DNA from: Sphingomonas elodea ATCC 31461
GTDB taxonomy: Bacteria > Pseudomonadota > Alphaproteobacteria > Sphingomonadales > Sphingomonadaceae
Assembly (NCBI RefSeq): GCF_000226955.1
Contig: NZ_AGFU01000001.1
Coordinates: forward strand, 1-64,000
Length of the DNA: 64,000 bases
Direction: 5' to 3'
Shown: one piece after another, positions 55,628 to 63,565 of the stretch
Layout: every line of letters begins with the position of its first letter
Numbering within the stretch: the first letter of the stretch is position 1
Notes under the pieces: model-generated
Databases searched by the model: none
What the model saw: the letters and a program-made list of their open reading frames with translations, nothing else
What the model was told of the DNA's origin: nothing
Position numbers and translations under genes: made by a program

Positions 55628-57016
55628 TCAGGCCGTGGCCAGCGCTTCTTCGAGCGTGCCGCTGTCGAGCCGAAGGCGGCCCACCATCAGCCACAGATAG
55701 ACCGGCAGCGAATCGTCGGTGAAGCGGAAGCGCCGGACGCCATCCTCCATCTCGGCTTCCAGGCCCAGCTGGCCGGCAAGCGTGGCAAGTTCCTGCTCGA
55801 CCTGCACGGCCGAGACCGGTGCGCCGGGCAGCAGATCCACCACCGTACGCGCATCGAACCAGCTGTCGACCGAGCGCGAGGCCTCCGCCAGCGCCGCGAC
55901 CAACGGATCGTAGCGGCCGCCAACGAACTTGCGCATGTCGACCACCGTGCGCGGAGCCATGCGCCCCTCGATTTCGAGGATCGCCTGGTCGAGCGCCCGG
56001 CTGAGATGGCCGACATCTACCGTAAGACGGCCCTGGTCGAGCGCCTCCAGCGCCGCGTGATGGCACAGCAGCCGCGCCAGATAGGGAGACCCCAGCGCCA
56101 GCAGGTGGATGATGCGCGTGAGATCGGGATCGAACCGCACACCCGAGGCGGCCTCGCCCAGGGCGATCATTTCCTGAACCTCTGTCTCCTCGAGCCGCGG
56201 CATCGGCAGGCCGATGACGTTGCGGCGGATCGACGGCACATAGCCGATCAGCTCCTGCAGGTTCGAGGCGACGCCCGCGATGACCAGCTGGACCCGCGCC
56301 GAGCGATCCGACAGGTTCTTGATGAACTCGGCGACCTGCTGGCGGAAGGCGCTATCCGTCACGCGGTCATATTCGTCGAGGATAATCAGCACACGCGTAC
56401 CGGTGATCTCCGTGCAGAGATCGGCCAGCTCGGCTGGCCCGAAGGCGCCTTTGGGCAGGCGATCGGCGATACTGCCGCCACTCTCCGCTTCGCCCGCATT
56501 GGGCGCGACGCCGCGGTGGAACAGCAGCGGCACGTCCTCGAGCACGGCGCGGAACAGATCCGGGAAGTTCGCATTCGCCCCGCAGGTGGCGTAGCTGACG
56601 ATGTAGCTGCTCTCGCGCGCGACGTCGGAGAGGACGTGGAGCAGCGAGGTTTTGCCGATACCGCGCTCACCGTACAGCACGACATGGCTGCGCTGGCTTT
56701 CGATCGCCGAAATCAGGCGGGCCAGCACGCCCAGGCGTCCGGCGAAACTCGAACGATCCGCCACCGGCTGCGTCGGCGTGAAATAGGTACCAAGCGCGAA
56801 GCGCGCGCGGGTTATCTCGCGCCGTTCCTCGCGCCGCTTGTCCAGCGGGCGATCGAGCGCGGACGCACGGAAGGTCGGAAAATCGGGACGGCCGCGTCCG
56901 CTGTGCGCGTCACGATGCGGCACGACCGTGGCGGTCAGCGGAAAATACCCATCCTCTTCGGGCGCAGACCGACGCCCGAAGGGCCACAAGAACTTCAGCG
57001 CAGAACCTACAGCCAC
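55628..57016 (-). CDS. spsJ: AAA+ ATPase in sphingan locus (SpsJ-position)
   Basis: 462 aa. Walker A LYGERGIGKTSLL near residue 114, Walker B LIILDEYDRV near residue 207, and sensor-like VIAGVASN. The domain order resembles STAND/ExeA-type P-loop ATPases; a C-terminal winged-helix-like part (VDLLPGAPVSAVQVEQEL) follows. No membrane segment is obvious. The gene lies where spsJ/gelJ (unknown function) lies in sphingan clusters and points opposite to the synthesis genes. It forms an operon with the upstream 2-TM protein gene. Possible roles: regulation or energising of an export/sorting machine. Confidence 0.7.
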   Translation of the reverse strand: MAVGSALKFLWPFGRRSAPEEDGYFPLTATVVPHRDAHSGRGRPDFPTFRASALDRPLDKRREERREITRARFALGTYFTPTQPVADRSSFAGRLGVLARLISAIESQRSHVVLYGERGIGKTSLLHVLSDVARESSYIVSYATCGANANFPDLFRAVLEDVPLLFHRGVAPNAGEAESGGSIADRLPKGAFGPAELADLCTEITGTRVLIILDEYDRVTDSAFRQQVAEFIKNLSDRSARVQLVIAGVASNLQELIGYVPSIRRNVIGLPMPRLEETEVQEMIALGEAASGVRFDPDLTRIIHLLALGSPYLARLLCHHAALEALDQGRLTVDVGHLSRALDQAILEIEGRMAPRTVVDMRKFVGGRYDPLVAALAEASRSVDSWFDARTVVDLLPGAPVSAVQVEQELATLAGQLGLEAEMEDGVRRFRFTDDSLPVYLWLMVGRLRLDSGTLEEALATA

Positions 57017-57110
57017 TCGAACACCTCATCTAATGAACGCCACCGCGCGGATGGTCGCCCCTGGCTCGCGCCCTCTGGCGCCCCCTCCCTGCGAACCGAC
57101 GCCGCCCTGG

Positions 57111-57362
57111 TCAGCGACGCTTGAAAAATTCGTACGGTTTGATGACGAAAGCAATATACGCCAGTACCAGTACGATCGTCAGGATCGCGAATACATGGTA
57201 GTTCTCGTTCCCGAGATAATTCGCCACTGCACAGCCAACTGCAGGCGGCAGATAGCTGATCATCGTATCGCGTACTACCGAATCGGCCTGGGATCGTTGC
57301 AAGAAGATAACGATCAGGCCAGCGAATATTGCGATGGTCACCCAATCATAGGGCGTCTGCAT
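57111..57362 (-). CDS. Small two-TM protein, possible exosortase-V system accessory
   Basis: 83 aa from ATG 57362, with AAAGGA 7 bp upstream. Two or three hydrophobic helices (DWVTIAIFAGLIVIFLQ; AVGCAVANYLG; HVFAILTIVLVLAYIAFVI) and a basic C-terminus KPYEFFKRR. The presence of an exosortase in the same locus suggests the small protein annotated in sphingomonads as an XrtV sorting accessory; this identification is from memory. It is the first gene of an operon with the AAA+ ATPase, 94 bp downstream. Confidence 0.6.
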   Translation of the reverse strand: MQTPYDWVTIAIFAGLIVIFLQRSQADSVVRDTMISYLPPAVGCAVANYLGNENYHVFAILTIVLVLAYIAFVIKPYEFFKRR

Positions 57363-57630
57363 GCATGTCCTTTCTATTCGGCGCCGGGAGCGAAGGACTT
57401 CCGGCGTCGTCCCGTCACGCACTAGCAGGGCGGGCCGCAGCTCGCTAGATACCGCAGTGCGTGATAAAGGGCGGTTAAGATTTCGCGGCATCTCCGCGGG
57501 AAGTTCGAACCGATCGCCGCCCTGCGGCTGTGCCGCGCGACAGGAACCGGATAGGATGATGTTCCCGTAGTGGGATATTACGCACCATGGCATCGTTCGA
57601 TCCAGTTGCTTGTACTGGAGGCCATTGATA

Positions 57631-58932
57631 ATGAAGCCAGGAACCCGGGGGACATTCGTGCCAGTAAATCACGTTCGAACGGCTGCTAAACCTAGCGCCT
57701 CCACCCTGCTTGCGCGGGTGTGCGGATCGGCCGTCTTGTTCGCAGGTGCAGCATCGGCACAGCCCGCAATGGCGCAGCAGCGCTCGTTTCCGCCGCGCCC
57801 GACCGGCACGGAACGCCAGATCGACGTCCGGGCGACGGCAGCGCTGGAGTATAATGACAACGTCGTGCTGAACGACCCGCGGATCGCGCAAGGTGCGCCC
57901 CGCGACGACGTTTCCGCAGCGCCCTCGCTGGATCTCAACATCCTGCTGCCGCGCCCGACCGGATCGGTCTATGTGTCGGGCAATATCGGCTATCGCTTCT
58001 ACCGGCGGTACAGCTATCTCAACCGCGAGATGATCTCGCTGAGCGGCGGCATCGACCAGCGGCTCGCATCCTGCGTCGTGCACGGCGACCTCGGTTATCA
58101 GCGCCGCCTGAGCGATCTGTCGAACCTCTCGCTGCAGGATTCGCCCGAAAGCTTCAAGAATACCGAGGAAGTACGTCGCTACGCGACGGACATCGGCTGC
58201 GGCGGTCAGTATGGCCTGCGCCCGGCGGTGGCATTCTCGCGTACCGAGGTGCGCAACAGCCGCTCGGAACGCAGCTACGCCGATTCGAACACCAATATGG
58301 TCACCGCGCAGCTCGGCCTGCTGGTGCCCGCCATCGGTACGGTTTCGGTATTCGGTCGCTATGCGGACAGCAGCTATCCGCGCCGCCCGGTGCCGGCCGG
58401 CTCCGAGCGCGACGGGCTGAAGAGCTATGCGGCGGGCCTGCAACTCGAACGCTCGGTCGGGCAAAGGCTCGATTTCCGGGGCTCGGCAAACTACACCAAG
58501 GCCGATCCGAAGCTGCGCGGGACGCGCGGGTTCAGCGGCTTCGGCTTCGACCTTTCGGCGGCCTACAAGGGCGATCCCTTCACCGTCCTGCTTTCCGGGT
58601 CGCGCAGTGCAGAACCGTCGCAGCTCTTCTTCATCAGCTACGAAGTCGTGACCACGTTGACGGGATCGGTGACCCGCCAGCTCGGCGACCGCACCTCCCT
58701 CTCGCTGCGCGCGAGCAAGACCTGGCGCGATCTTTCCGCCTCGGAACTCTTCCCCAACGCGCCGCGGGTAGGGAACAACGATATCGGCTCGATCTTAGCA
58801 AGCGCGGTCTATCGCCCCAGCCGCCGGCTGCGCTTCAGCCTCGAAGGGGGCTATGAACGCCGCACCTCGAACGTTCAGCTCTATCAATATCGCGCCAAAC
58901 GGATCAATCTGACGACGTCGCTGTCGCTCTGA
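57631..58932 (+). CDS. spsF: Outer-membrane beta-barrel protein (SpsF/GelF)
   Basis: 433 aa from ATG 57631 with GGAGG upstream. N-terminal signal region (SASTLLARVCGSAVLFAGAA, ending SAQPAMAQ). The rest alternates aromatic and polar residues typical of barrel strands (SVYVSGNIGYRFYRRYSYLN, LDFRGSANYTKADPK, RLRFSLEGGYERRT) and ends INLTTSLSL. Such outer_membrane_beta-barrel (EpsL-like) proteins accompany Wza/OPX systems. It begins the spsF-D-C-E export operon; spsF/gelF occupies this place in published sphingan clusters. Confidence 0.75.
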   Translation: MKPGTRGTFVPVNHVRTAAKPSASTLLARVCGSAVLFAGAASAQPAMAQQRSFPPRPTGTERQIDVRATAALEYNDNVVLNDPRIAQGAPRDDVSAAPSLDLNILLPRPTGSVYVSGNIGYRFYRRYSYLNREMISLSGGIDQRLASCVVHGDLGYQRRLSDLSNLSLQDSPESFKNTEEVRRYATDIGCGGQYGLRPAVAFSRTEVRNSRSERSYADSNTNMVTAQLGLLVPAIGTVSVFGRYADSSYPRRPVPAGSERDGLKSYAAGLQLERSVGQRLDFRGSANYTKADPKLRGTRGFSGFGFDLSAAYKGDPFTVLLSGSRSAEPSQLFFISYEVVTTLTGSVTRQLGDRTSLSLRASKTWRDLSASELFPNAPRVGNNDIGSILASAVYRPSRRLRFSLEGGYERRTSNVQLYQYRAKRINLTTSLSL

Positions 58933-58946
58933 CAAGGGCCTAATTC

Positions 58947-59849
58947 ATGAACGAAAACCGCCGGTTCCACTTCGTTGCAATGCTCGCCGGTGCCGCTGTC
59001 TTCGCGGCGCCGGTTTCTGCGCAGATTCCCACCCGCTCGGTCCCCGGCCCTGCCAAGGCGCGTCCGGCCTCGCTGCCGCAGACGCCCCAGCAGCAGACTG
59101 CAAACGCGCCGGTGCAGGCCAGCGCTGCCCCGATCGCGTCCGGCACGGCGCCGGCCGGCTACAGGATCGGCGTTGACGACGTGCTGGAGGTCGACGTTCT
59201 AGGTCAGAGTGACTTCAAGACCCGCGCCCGCGTCCGCGCCGACGGCACCGTCACCCTGCCCTATCTGGGCGCGGTGCCCGTGCAGGGCGAGACCTCGGTC
59301 TCGCTCGCGGAAAAGCTCGCGGCCCAGCTGCGCGCCGGCGGCTATTACGCCAAGCCGATCGTCAGCGTCGAAATCGTCAGCTTCGTCAGCAACTATGTGA
59401 CGGTGTTGGGCCAGGTGACCACCTCCGGCCTGCAGCCGGTGGATCGCGGCTACCATGTGTCCGAGATCATCGCCCGCGCCGGCGGCGTGAAGCCGGACGC
59501 CGGCGACTTCGTCGTGTTGACCCGCGCCGACGGCACCAGCGTCAAGCTCGACTACAAGAAGCTCGCCCAGGGCACCGCCGATCAGGACCCGACGGTGACC
59601 GCCGGCGACAAGATCTTCGTGCCGGAGGCCGAGCGCTTCTACATTTATGGTCAAGTAAACGCACCTGGCGTATATGCGATTCGGTCGGACATGACACTCC
59701 GCCGCGCGCTCGCCCAGGGTGGTGGTCTCACCCCCGCCGGGTCGGCGAAGCGCGTGAAGGTCACGCGTGATGGTCATGAAATCAAGTTGAAGATGGACGA
59801 TCCGATCAAGCCCGGCGACACGATCGTCATCGGCGAACGGTTGTTCTGA
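58947..59849 (+). CDS. spsD: Polysaccharide export protein, Wza/OPX type (SpsD/GelD)
   Basis: 300 aa. Signal peptide (FVAMLAGAAVFAAPVSAQ), Poly_export domain (YRIGVDDVLEVDVLGQSDFK, VRADGTVTLPYLGAVPVQGE) and SLBB-type domains (VTVLGQVTTSGLQPVDRGYH, FYIYGQVNAPGVYAIRSDMT, ALAQGGGLTPAGSAKRVKV). It forms the outer-membrane or periplasmic exit channel for the sphingan. 14 bp after spsF, 35 bp before spsC. Confidence 0.85.
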   Translation: MNENRRFHFVAMLAGAAVFAAPVSAQIPTRSVPGPAKARPASLPQTPQQQTANAPVQASAAPIASGTAPAGYRIGVDDVLEVDVLGQSDFKTRARVRADGTVTLPYLGAVPVQGETSVSLAEKLAAQLRAGGYYAKPIVSVEIVSFVSNYVTVLGQVTTSGLQPVDRGYHVSEIIARAGGVKPDAGDFVVLTRADGTSVKLDYKKLAQGTADQDPTVTAGDKIFVPEAERFYIYGQVNAPGVYAIRSDMTLRRALAQGGGLTPAGSAKRVKVTRDGHEIKLKMDDPIKPGDTIVIGERLF

Positions 59850-59884
59850 GCTAAGGCAATGATGGCAGCGGACGAGGCACACCA

Positions 59885-61231
59885 GTGAGTATTACCCAAT
59901 TCTTCCGCATTCTCTGGGCGCGCCGGTGGATCATCCTCCCCGCGTTCCTCGTCTGCGTCACCACCGCGGCCCTGGTCGTACAGTTCCTGCCGGAACGCTA
60001 CCGTGCCACCACGCGAATTGTGCTGGAAACCTTCAAGCCGGACCCGGTGACGGGCCAAGTGATGAACTCGCAGTTCATGCGCGCCTTTGTCGAGACGCAA
60101 ACTCAGCTGATCGAAGACTATGCGACGTCGGGCCGCGTTGTCGACGAACTGGGCTGGGCAAATGACCCCGCGAACATTGCGGCCTTCCAGGCCTCCAGCG
60201 CAGCGGCTACGGGCGACATCCGGCGCTGGCTGGCCAACCAGATTATCCAGAACACCAAGGCCGACGTGATCGACGGGACCAACATCCTCGAGATCTCCTA
60301 TTCGGACAGCTCGCCGGATCGGGCCGAGCGGATCGCCAACATGATCCGCAGCGCCTTCCTGGCACAGTCACTGACCGCAAAGCGCCAGGCGGCGACCAAA
60401 TCTGCCGAATGGTACACCCAGCAGGCCGAGGCCGCCCGTCAGGCGCTGCTCGCCGCCGTCCAGGCCCGCACGGACTTCGTAAAGAAGTCGGGCGTCGTTC
60501 TCACGGAGACCGGTGGCGACCTCGACACCCAGAAGCTGGAGCAGCTGCAGGGCCAGAGTGCCGCCGCGGCCGTGCCGGTCGCAGCTGCCGCCAGCGCCAT
60601 GGGCCCGGCCCAGTTGCAGCTCGCGCAGATCGATCAGCAGATCCAACAGGCGGCAACCAATCTCGGCCCGAACCACCCCGCCTTCCAGGCGCTTCAGCGC
60701 CAGCGCGACGTTCTCGCCCGCGCGGCGGCGGCAGAGCGCAGCCAGGCAGGCGCCGCTGTCGGTTCGGGTCGCGGCGTGATCGAGAGCGCCGCCAATGCCC
60801 AGCGCGCGCGCGTGCTCGGCAACCGTCAGGACGTGGACCGGGTGATGCAGCTCCAGCGCGACGTGACGCTGAAGCAGGACCAGTACATGAAGGCCGCCCA
60901 GCGCGTCGCCGATCTGCGACTGGAAGCCAGCAGCAACGACACCGGCATGTCGACCCTCAGTGAAGCCTCGGCACCGGACACGCCCTATTATCCGAAAGTG
61001 CCGCTGATCATCGGCGGTGCCGCGGGCTTCGGCCTCAGTCTCGGCCTGCTGGTCGCGCTTCTGGTCGAGCTGCTCGGCCGCCGGGTGCGCAGCCCCGACG
61101 ATCTGGAAGTGGCCGCCGACGCGCCCGTGCTCGGCGTCGTCCAGAGCCGCACCGCGCTTGCCGCGCGCCTTCGCCGTACCCATGAATCGCTCGGCGAACG
61201 CGCCGGCACGCACGGAGCTTCAGTAAACTGA
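59885..61231 (+). CDS. spsC: Chain-length determinant protein, Wzz/GumC type (SpsC/GelC)
   Basis: 448 aa from GTG 59885. Two membrane helices bracket a coiled-coil periplasmic domain: ILWARRWIILPAFLVCVTTA near the start and PLIIGGAAGFGLSLGLLVAL near residue 380. Middle coiled coil (WYTQQAEAARQALLAAVQAR, KQDQYMKAAQRVADLRLEA). The Wzz motif PDTPYYPKVPLI precedes the last helix. It sets chain length with the cytoplasmic SpsE. The gene overlaps spsE by one base. Confidence 0.88.
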   Translation: MSITQFFRILWARRWIILPAFLVCVTTAALVVQFLPERYRATTRIVLETFKPDPVTGQVMNSQFMRAFVETQTQLIEDYATSGRVVDELGWANDPANIAAFQASSAAATGDIRRWLANQIIQNTKADVIDGTNILEISYSDSSPDRAERIANMIRSAFLAQSLTAKRQAATKSAEWYTQQAEAARQALLAAVQARTDFVKKSGVVLTETGGDLDTQKLEQLQGQSAAAAVPVAAAASAMGPAQLQLAQIDQQIQQAATNLGPNHPAFQALQRQRDVLARAAAAERSQAGAAVGSGRGVIESAANAQRARVLGNRQDVDRVMQLQRDVTLKQDQYMKAAQRVADLRLEASSNDTGMSTLSEASAPDTPYYPKVPLIIGGAAGFGLSLGLLVALLVELLGRRVRSPDDLEVAADAPVLGVVQSRTALAARLRRTHESLGERAGTHGASVN

Positions 61232-61938
61232 TGGACGCGATGACCAGCGAACCGCTGCCCGAAGGCGATCGCCCGAGCGCGATGCCGACCACGCCCGACA
61301 CCGTAGGGGTCCTCGAGTATCAGCTCGTGCTGTCCGATCCGACCGGCATCGAGGCGGAAGCGATCCGCGCGCTGCGCACCCGCATCATGGCGCAGCATCT
61401 GCGCGAGGGCCGGCGCGCCCTCGCCATCTGCGCTGCCTCCACCGGCGTGGGCTGCAGCTTCACGGCGGTGAACCTCGCCACGGCGCTGGCCCAGATCGGC
61501 ATCAAGACCGCGCTGGTCGATGCGAACCTGCGCGATTCAAGCATCGGCGCAGCTTTCGGCATCGCGTCGGACAAGCTGGGTCTTGCCGACTATCTCGGCA
61601 AGGGCGATGTCGACCTCGCCTCAATCCTCCACCCGACCAGCCTCGACCAGCTCTTTATTATCCCCGCCGGTCATGTCGAGCACAGCCCGCAGGAACTGCT
61701 TTCGTCCGAACAGTTCCACGACCTGGCGACCCAGCTGCAGCGCGAGTTCGACATCACGATCTTCGACACCACCGCCGCCAACACCTGTGCCGATGCACAG
61801 CGCGTGGCCCAGGTGGCCGGCTACGCCCTGATCGTCGGTCGCAAGGACGCCAGCTACATGCGCGACGTCACCACGCTCAGCCGCACGCTGCGCGCGGACC
61901 GGACCAACGTCATCGGCTGCGTGCTGAACGGCTACTGA
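61231..61938 (+). CDS. spsE: Chain-length BY-kinase-like ATPase (SpsE/GelE), Walker A lysine absent
   Basis: 235 aa. BY-kinase cytoplasmic-domain pattern: EAEAIRALRTRIMAQ (the oligomerisation helix), the Walker A position reads CAASTGVGCSFTAVNLA (residues 68-80) with Cys 75 where a Lys is expected, Walker A' ALVDANLRDSS, and Walker B IFDTTAANTCADAQ. No tyrosine cluster at the C-terminus. It partners SpsC. Without the lysine, ATP hydrolysis or kinase activity is doubtful. The start overlaps the spsC stop. Confidence 0.85.
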   Translation: MDAMTSEPLPEGDRPSAMPTTPDTVGVLEYQLVLSDPTGIEAEAIRALRTRIMAQHLREGRRALAICAASTGVGCSFTAVNLATALAQIGIKTALVDANLRDSSIGAAFGIASDKLGLADYLGKGDVDLASILHPTSLDQLFIIPAGHVEHSPQELLSSEQFHDLATQLQREFDITIFDTTAANTCADAQRVAQVAGYALIVGRKDASYMRDVTTLSRTLRADRTNVIGCVLNGY

Positions 61939-62036
61939 CTTGGATCAGATGACCGCAGGCGCGGCGGCAGGGCAGGCAAGGCGGCGGCTTCTGGCTTGCC
62001 GTCGCCGGGCTCGCCTCCCTTGCCATTCCCACCTTC

Positions 62037-62822
62037 GTGACGCTCGGCCGCCAGGTCTGGAGCGCGGAGGGCGGCGTGCAGGGACCGATCGTCCTCGCCA
62101 CCGGCGCCTGGATGCTTGCCCGCCAGCGCGGCACCATCGAGGCGCTGCGCCAGCCGGGCAACCTGTTCTTGGGCGGTCTCGCGCTCTTGCTGGCCCTGTG
62201 CATCTACACCGGCGGCCGCGTGTTCGACTTCTCGAGCATCGAAACACTGGGCCTGGTCGCCACCCTGGTCGCCGCCGGCTTTCTCTATTTCGGAGGGCGC
62301 GCGATCCGGGCCACCTGGTTCCCGGTGCTGTGGTTGTTCTTCCTCGTGCCGCCACCGGGCTGGGCGGTCGATCGCGTGACCGCGCCGCTCAAGGAATTCG
62401 TGTCCTACGCGGCAACCGGCCTGCTTTCGCGCTTCGACTATCCGATCCTGCGCGAGGGCGTGACGCTCTATGTCGGCCCCTATCAGCTGCTCGTTGAGGA
62501 CGCCTGCTCGGGCCTTCGATCGCTGTCGAGCCTTGTCGTCGTCACGCTGCTGTACATCTACATCAAGAACAAGCCGTCCTGGCGCTATGCGCTGTTCATC
62601 GCCGCGCTGGTGATCCCGGTGGCGGTGTTCACCAATGTATTGCGCATCATCATCCTCGTGCTGATCACCTACCATATGGGTGACGAGGCGGCGCAGAGCT
62701 TCCTCCACGTTTCCACCGGCATGGTGATGTTCGTGGTGGCCCTGCTGTGCATCTTCGCGATCGACTGGGTGGTCGAGCAGCTTCTCCTCGTACGTCGGAG
62801 GCATCATGTTCAACCGGCGTGA
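62037..62822 (+). CDS. Exosortase (EpsH/XrtV type), 5' end apparently frameshifted
   Basis: 261 aa when read from GTG 62037; the natural start is probably ATG 61949, in a different frame. Catalytic triad: Cys in EDACSGLRSLSSL, Arg in FTNVLRIIILVLI, His in SFLHVSTGMVMF. Eight membrane helices are expected. Upstream codons in this frame read GGGFWLAVAGLASLAIPTFV, clearly part of the first helix, but no ATG, GTG or TTG precedes them before a TGA at 61950. The ATG 61949 frame (MTAGAAAGQA) would join after one extra base. The resulting roughly 291 aa matches the 32-kDa Urf32 of the S-88 cluster. Either a sequencing error or a real mutation. Confidence 0.75.
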   Translation: MTLGRQVWSAEGGVQGPIVLATGAWMLARQRGTIEALRQPGNLFLGGLALLLALCIYTGGRVFDFSSIETLGLVATLVAAGFLYFGGRAIRATWFPVLWLFFLVPPPGWAVDRVTAPLKEFVSYAATGLLSRFDYPILREGVTLYVGPYQLLVEDACSGLRSLSSLVVVTLLYIYIKNKPSWRYALFIAALVIPVAVFTNVLRIIILVLITYHMGDEAAQSFLHVSTGMVMFVVALLCIFAIDWVVEQLLLVRRRHHVQPA

Positions 62823-63504
62823 CCTGCTGATCGGCGCGGGCTGCTTCGCCGCTGCCGGCGCCTCGCTCGGCCTGAAGCCGCATCGCCGCATGGACCTGCT
62901 CGGCGATACCAAGCTCGACGCGCTGATGCCCAAGGCCTTTGGCGCGTGGAAGGCGGAGGATACCGGCTCGCTGATCGCGCCGGCCCGCGAGGGCAGCCTG
63001 GAGGACAAGCTGTACAACCAGGTCGTCAGCCGCGCCTTTTCGCGTCCGGACGGCACCCAGGTGATGGTGCTGATTGCCTATGGCAACGCCCAGACCGATC
63101 TGCTGCAGCTGCACCGCCCGGAAGTCTGCTACCCGTTCTTCGGCTTCACCGTCGAGGAAAGCCATGCGCAGTCGATTCCGGTGACCCCCCAGGTGACCAT
63201 TCCCGGCCGGGCGATGACCGCGAGCAACTTCAACCGTACCGAGCAGATCCTCTACTGGGCGCGCGTCGGCGAGTTTCTGCCCCAGAGCGGCAACGAGCAG
63301 CTGCTCGCCCGCCTGAAGAGCCAGGTGCAGGGCTGGATCGTCGACGGTGTGCTGGTGCGTATCTCCACCGTGACGACCGATGCGGCCGAGGGGCTCGAGG
63401 CCAATCTCGATTTCGCCCGCGAGCTGGTCAAGACGCTCGATCCGCGGGTGCAGCGTCCGTTGCTCGGCACGAACCTGACGCGGCGGCTCGCCGAGCGCGC
63501 CTGA
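62806..63504 (+). CDS. EpsI-family exosortase-associated protein
   Basis: 232 aa. Tat-like signal (FNRRDLLIGAGCFAAAGASL), then an EpsI/DUF3485-like domain (VLIAYGNAQTDLLQLHRPEV, CYPFFGFTVEES, ASNFNRTEQILYWARVGEFL). About 26 kDa, matching the Urf26 gene of the S-88 sphingan cluster that follows Urf32. Overlaps the exosortase gene by 17 bp. It is the usual partner of exosortases in EPS-linked sorting systems. Followed by a terminator. Confidence 0.85.
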   Translation: MFNRRDLLIGAGCFAAAGASLGLKPHRRMDLLGDTKLDALMPKAFGAWKAEDTGSLIAPAREGSLEDKLYNQVVSRAFSRPDGTQVMVLIAYGNAQTDLLQLHRPEVCYPFFGFTVEESHAQSIPVTPQVTIPGRAMTASNFNRTEQILYWARVGEFLPQSGNEQLLARLKSQVQGWIVDGVLVRISTVTTDAAEGLEANLDFARELVKTLDPRVQRPLLGTNLTRRLAERA

Positions 63505-63511
63505 ACGCCGA

Positions 63512-63538
63512 AAGGGGCGGCAGCCGGTACCGCCCCTT
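63512..63538. terminator. Hairpin between epsI-like and HlyD-like genes
   Basis: Stem AAGGGGCGG pairs with CCGCCCCTT around CAGCCGGTA; flanks have weak A/T runs. It lies between two convergent stop codons and can serve both. Confidence 0.6.
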
Positions 63539-63565
63539 CCCTCTCCACCGCACCGGAGCGGTATT

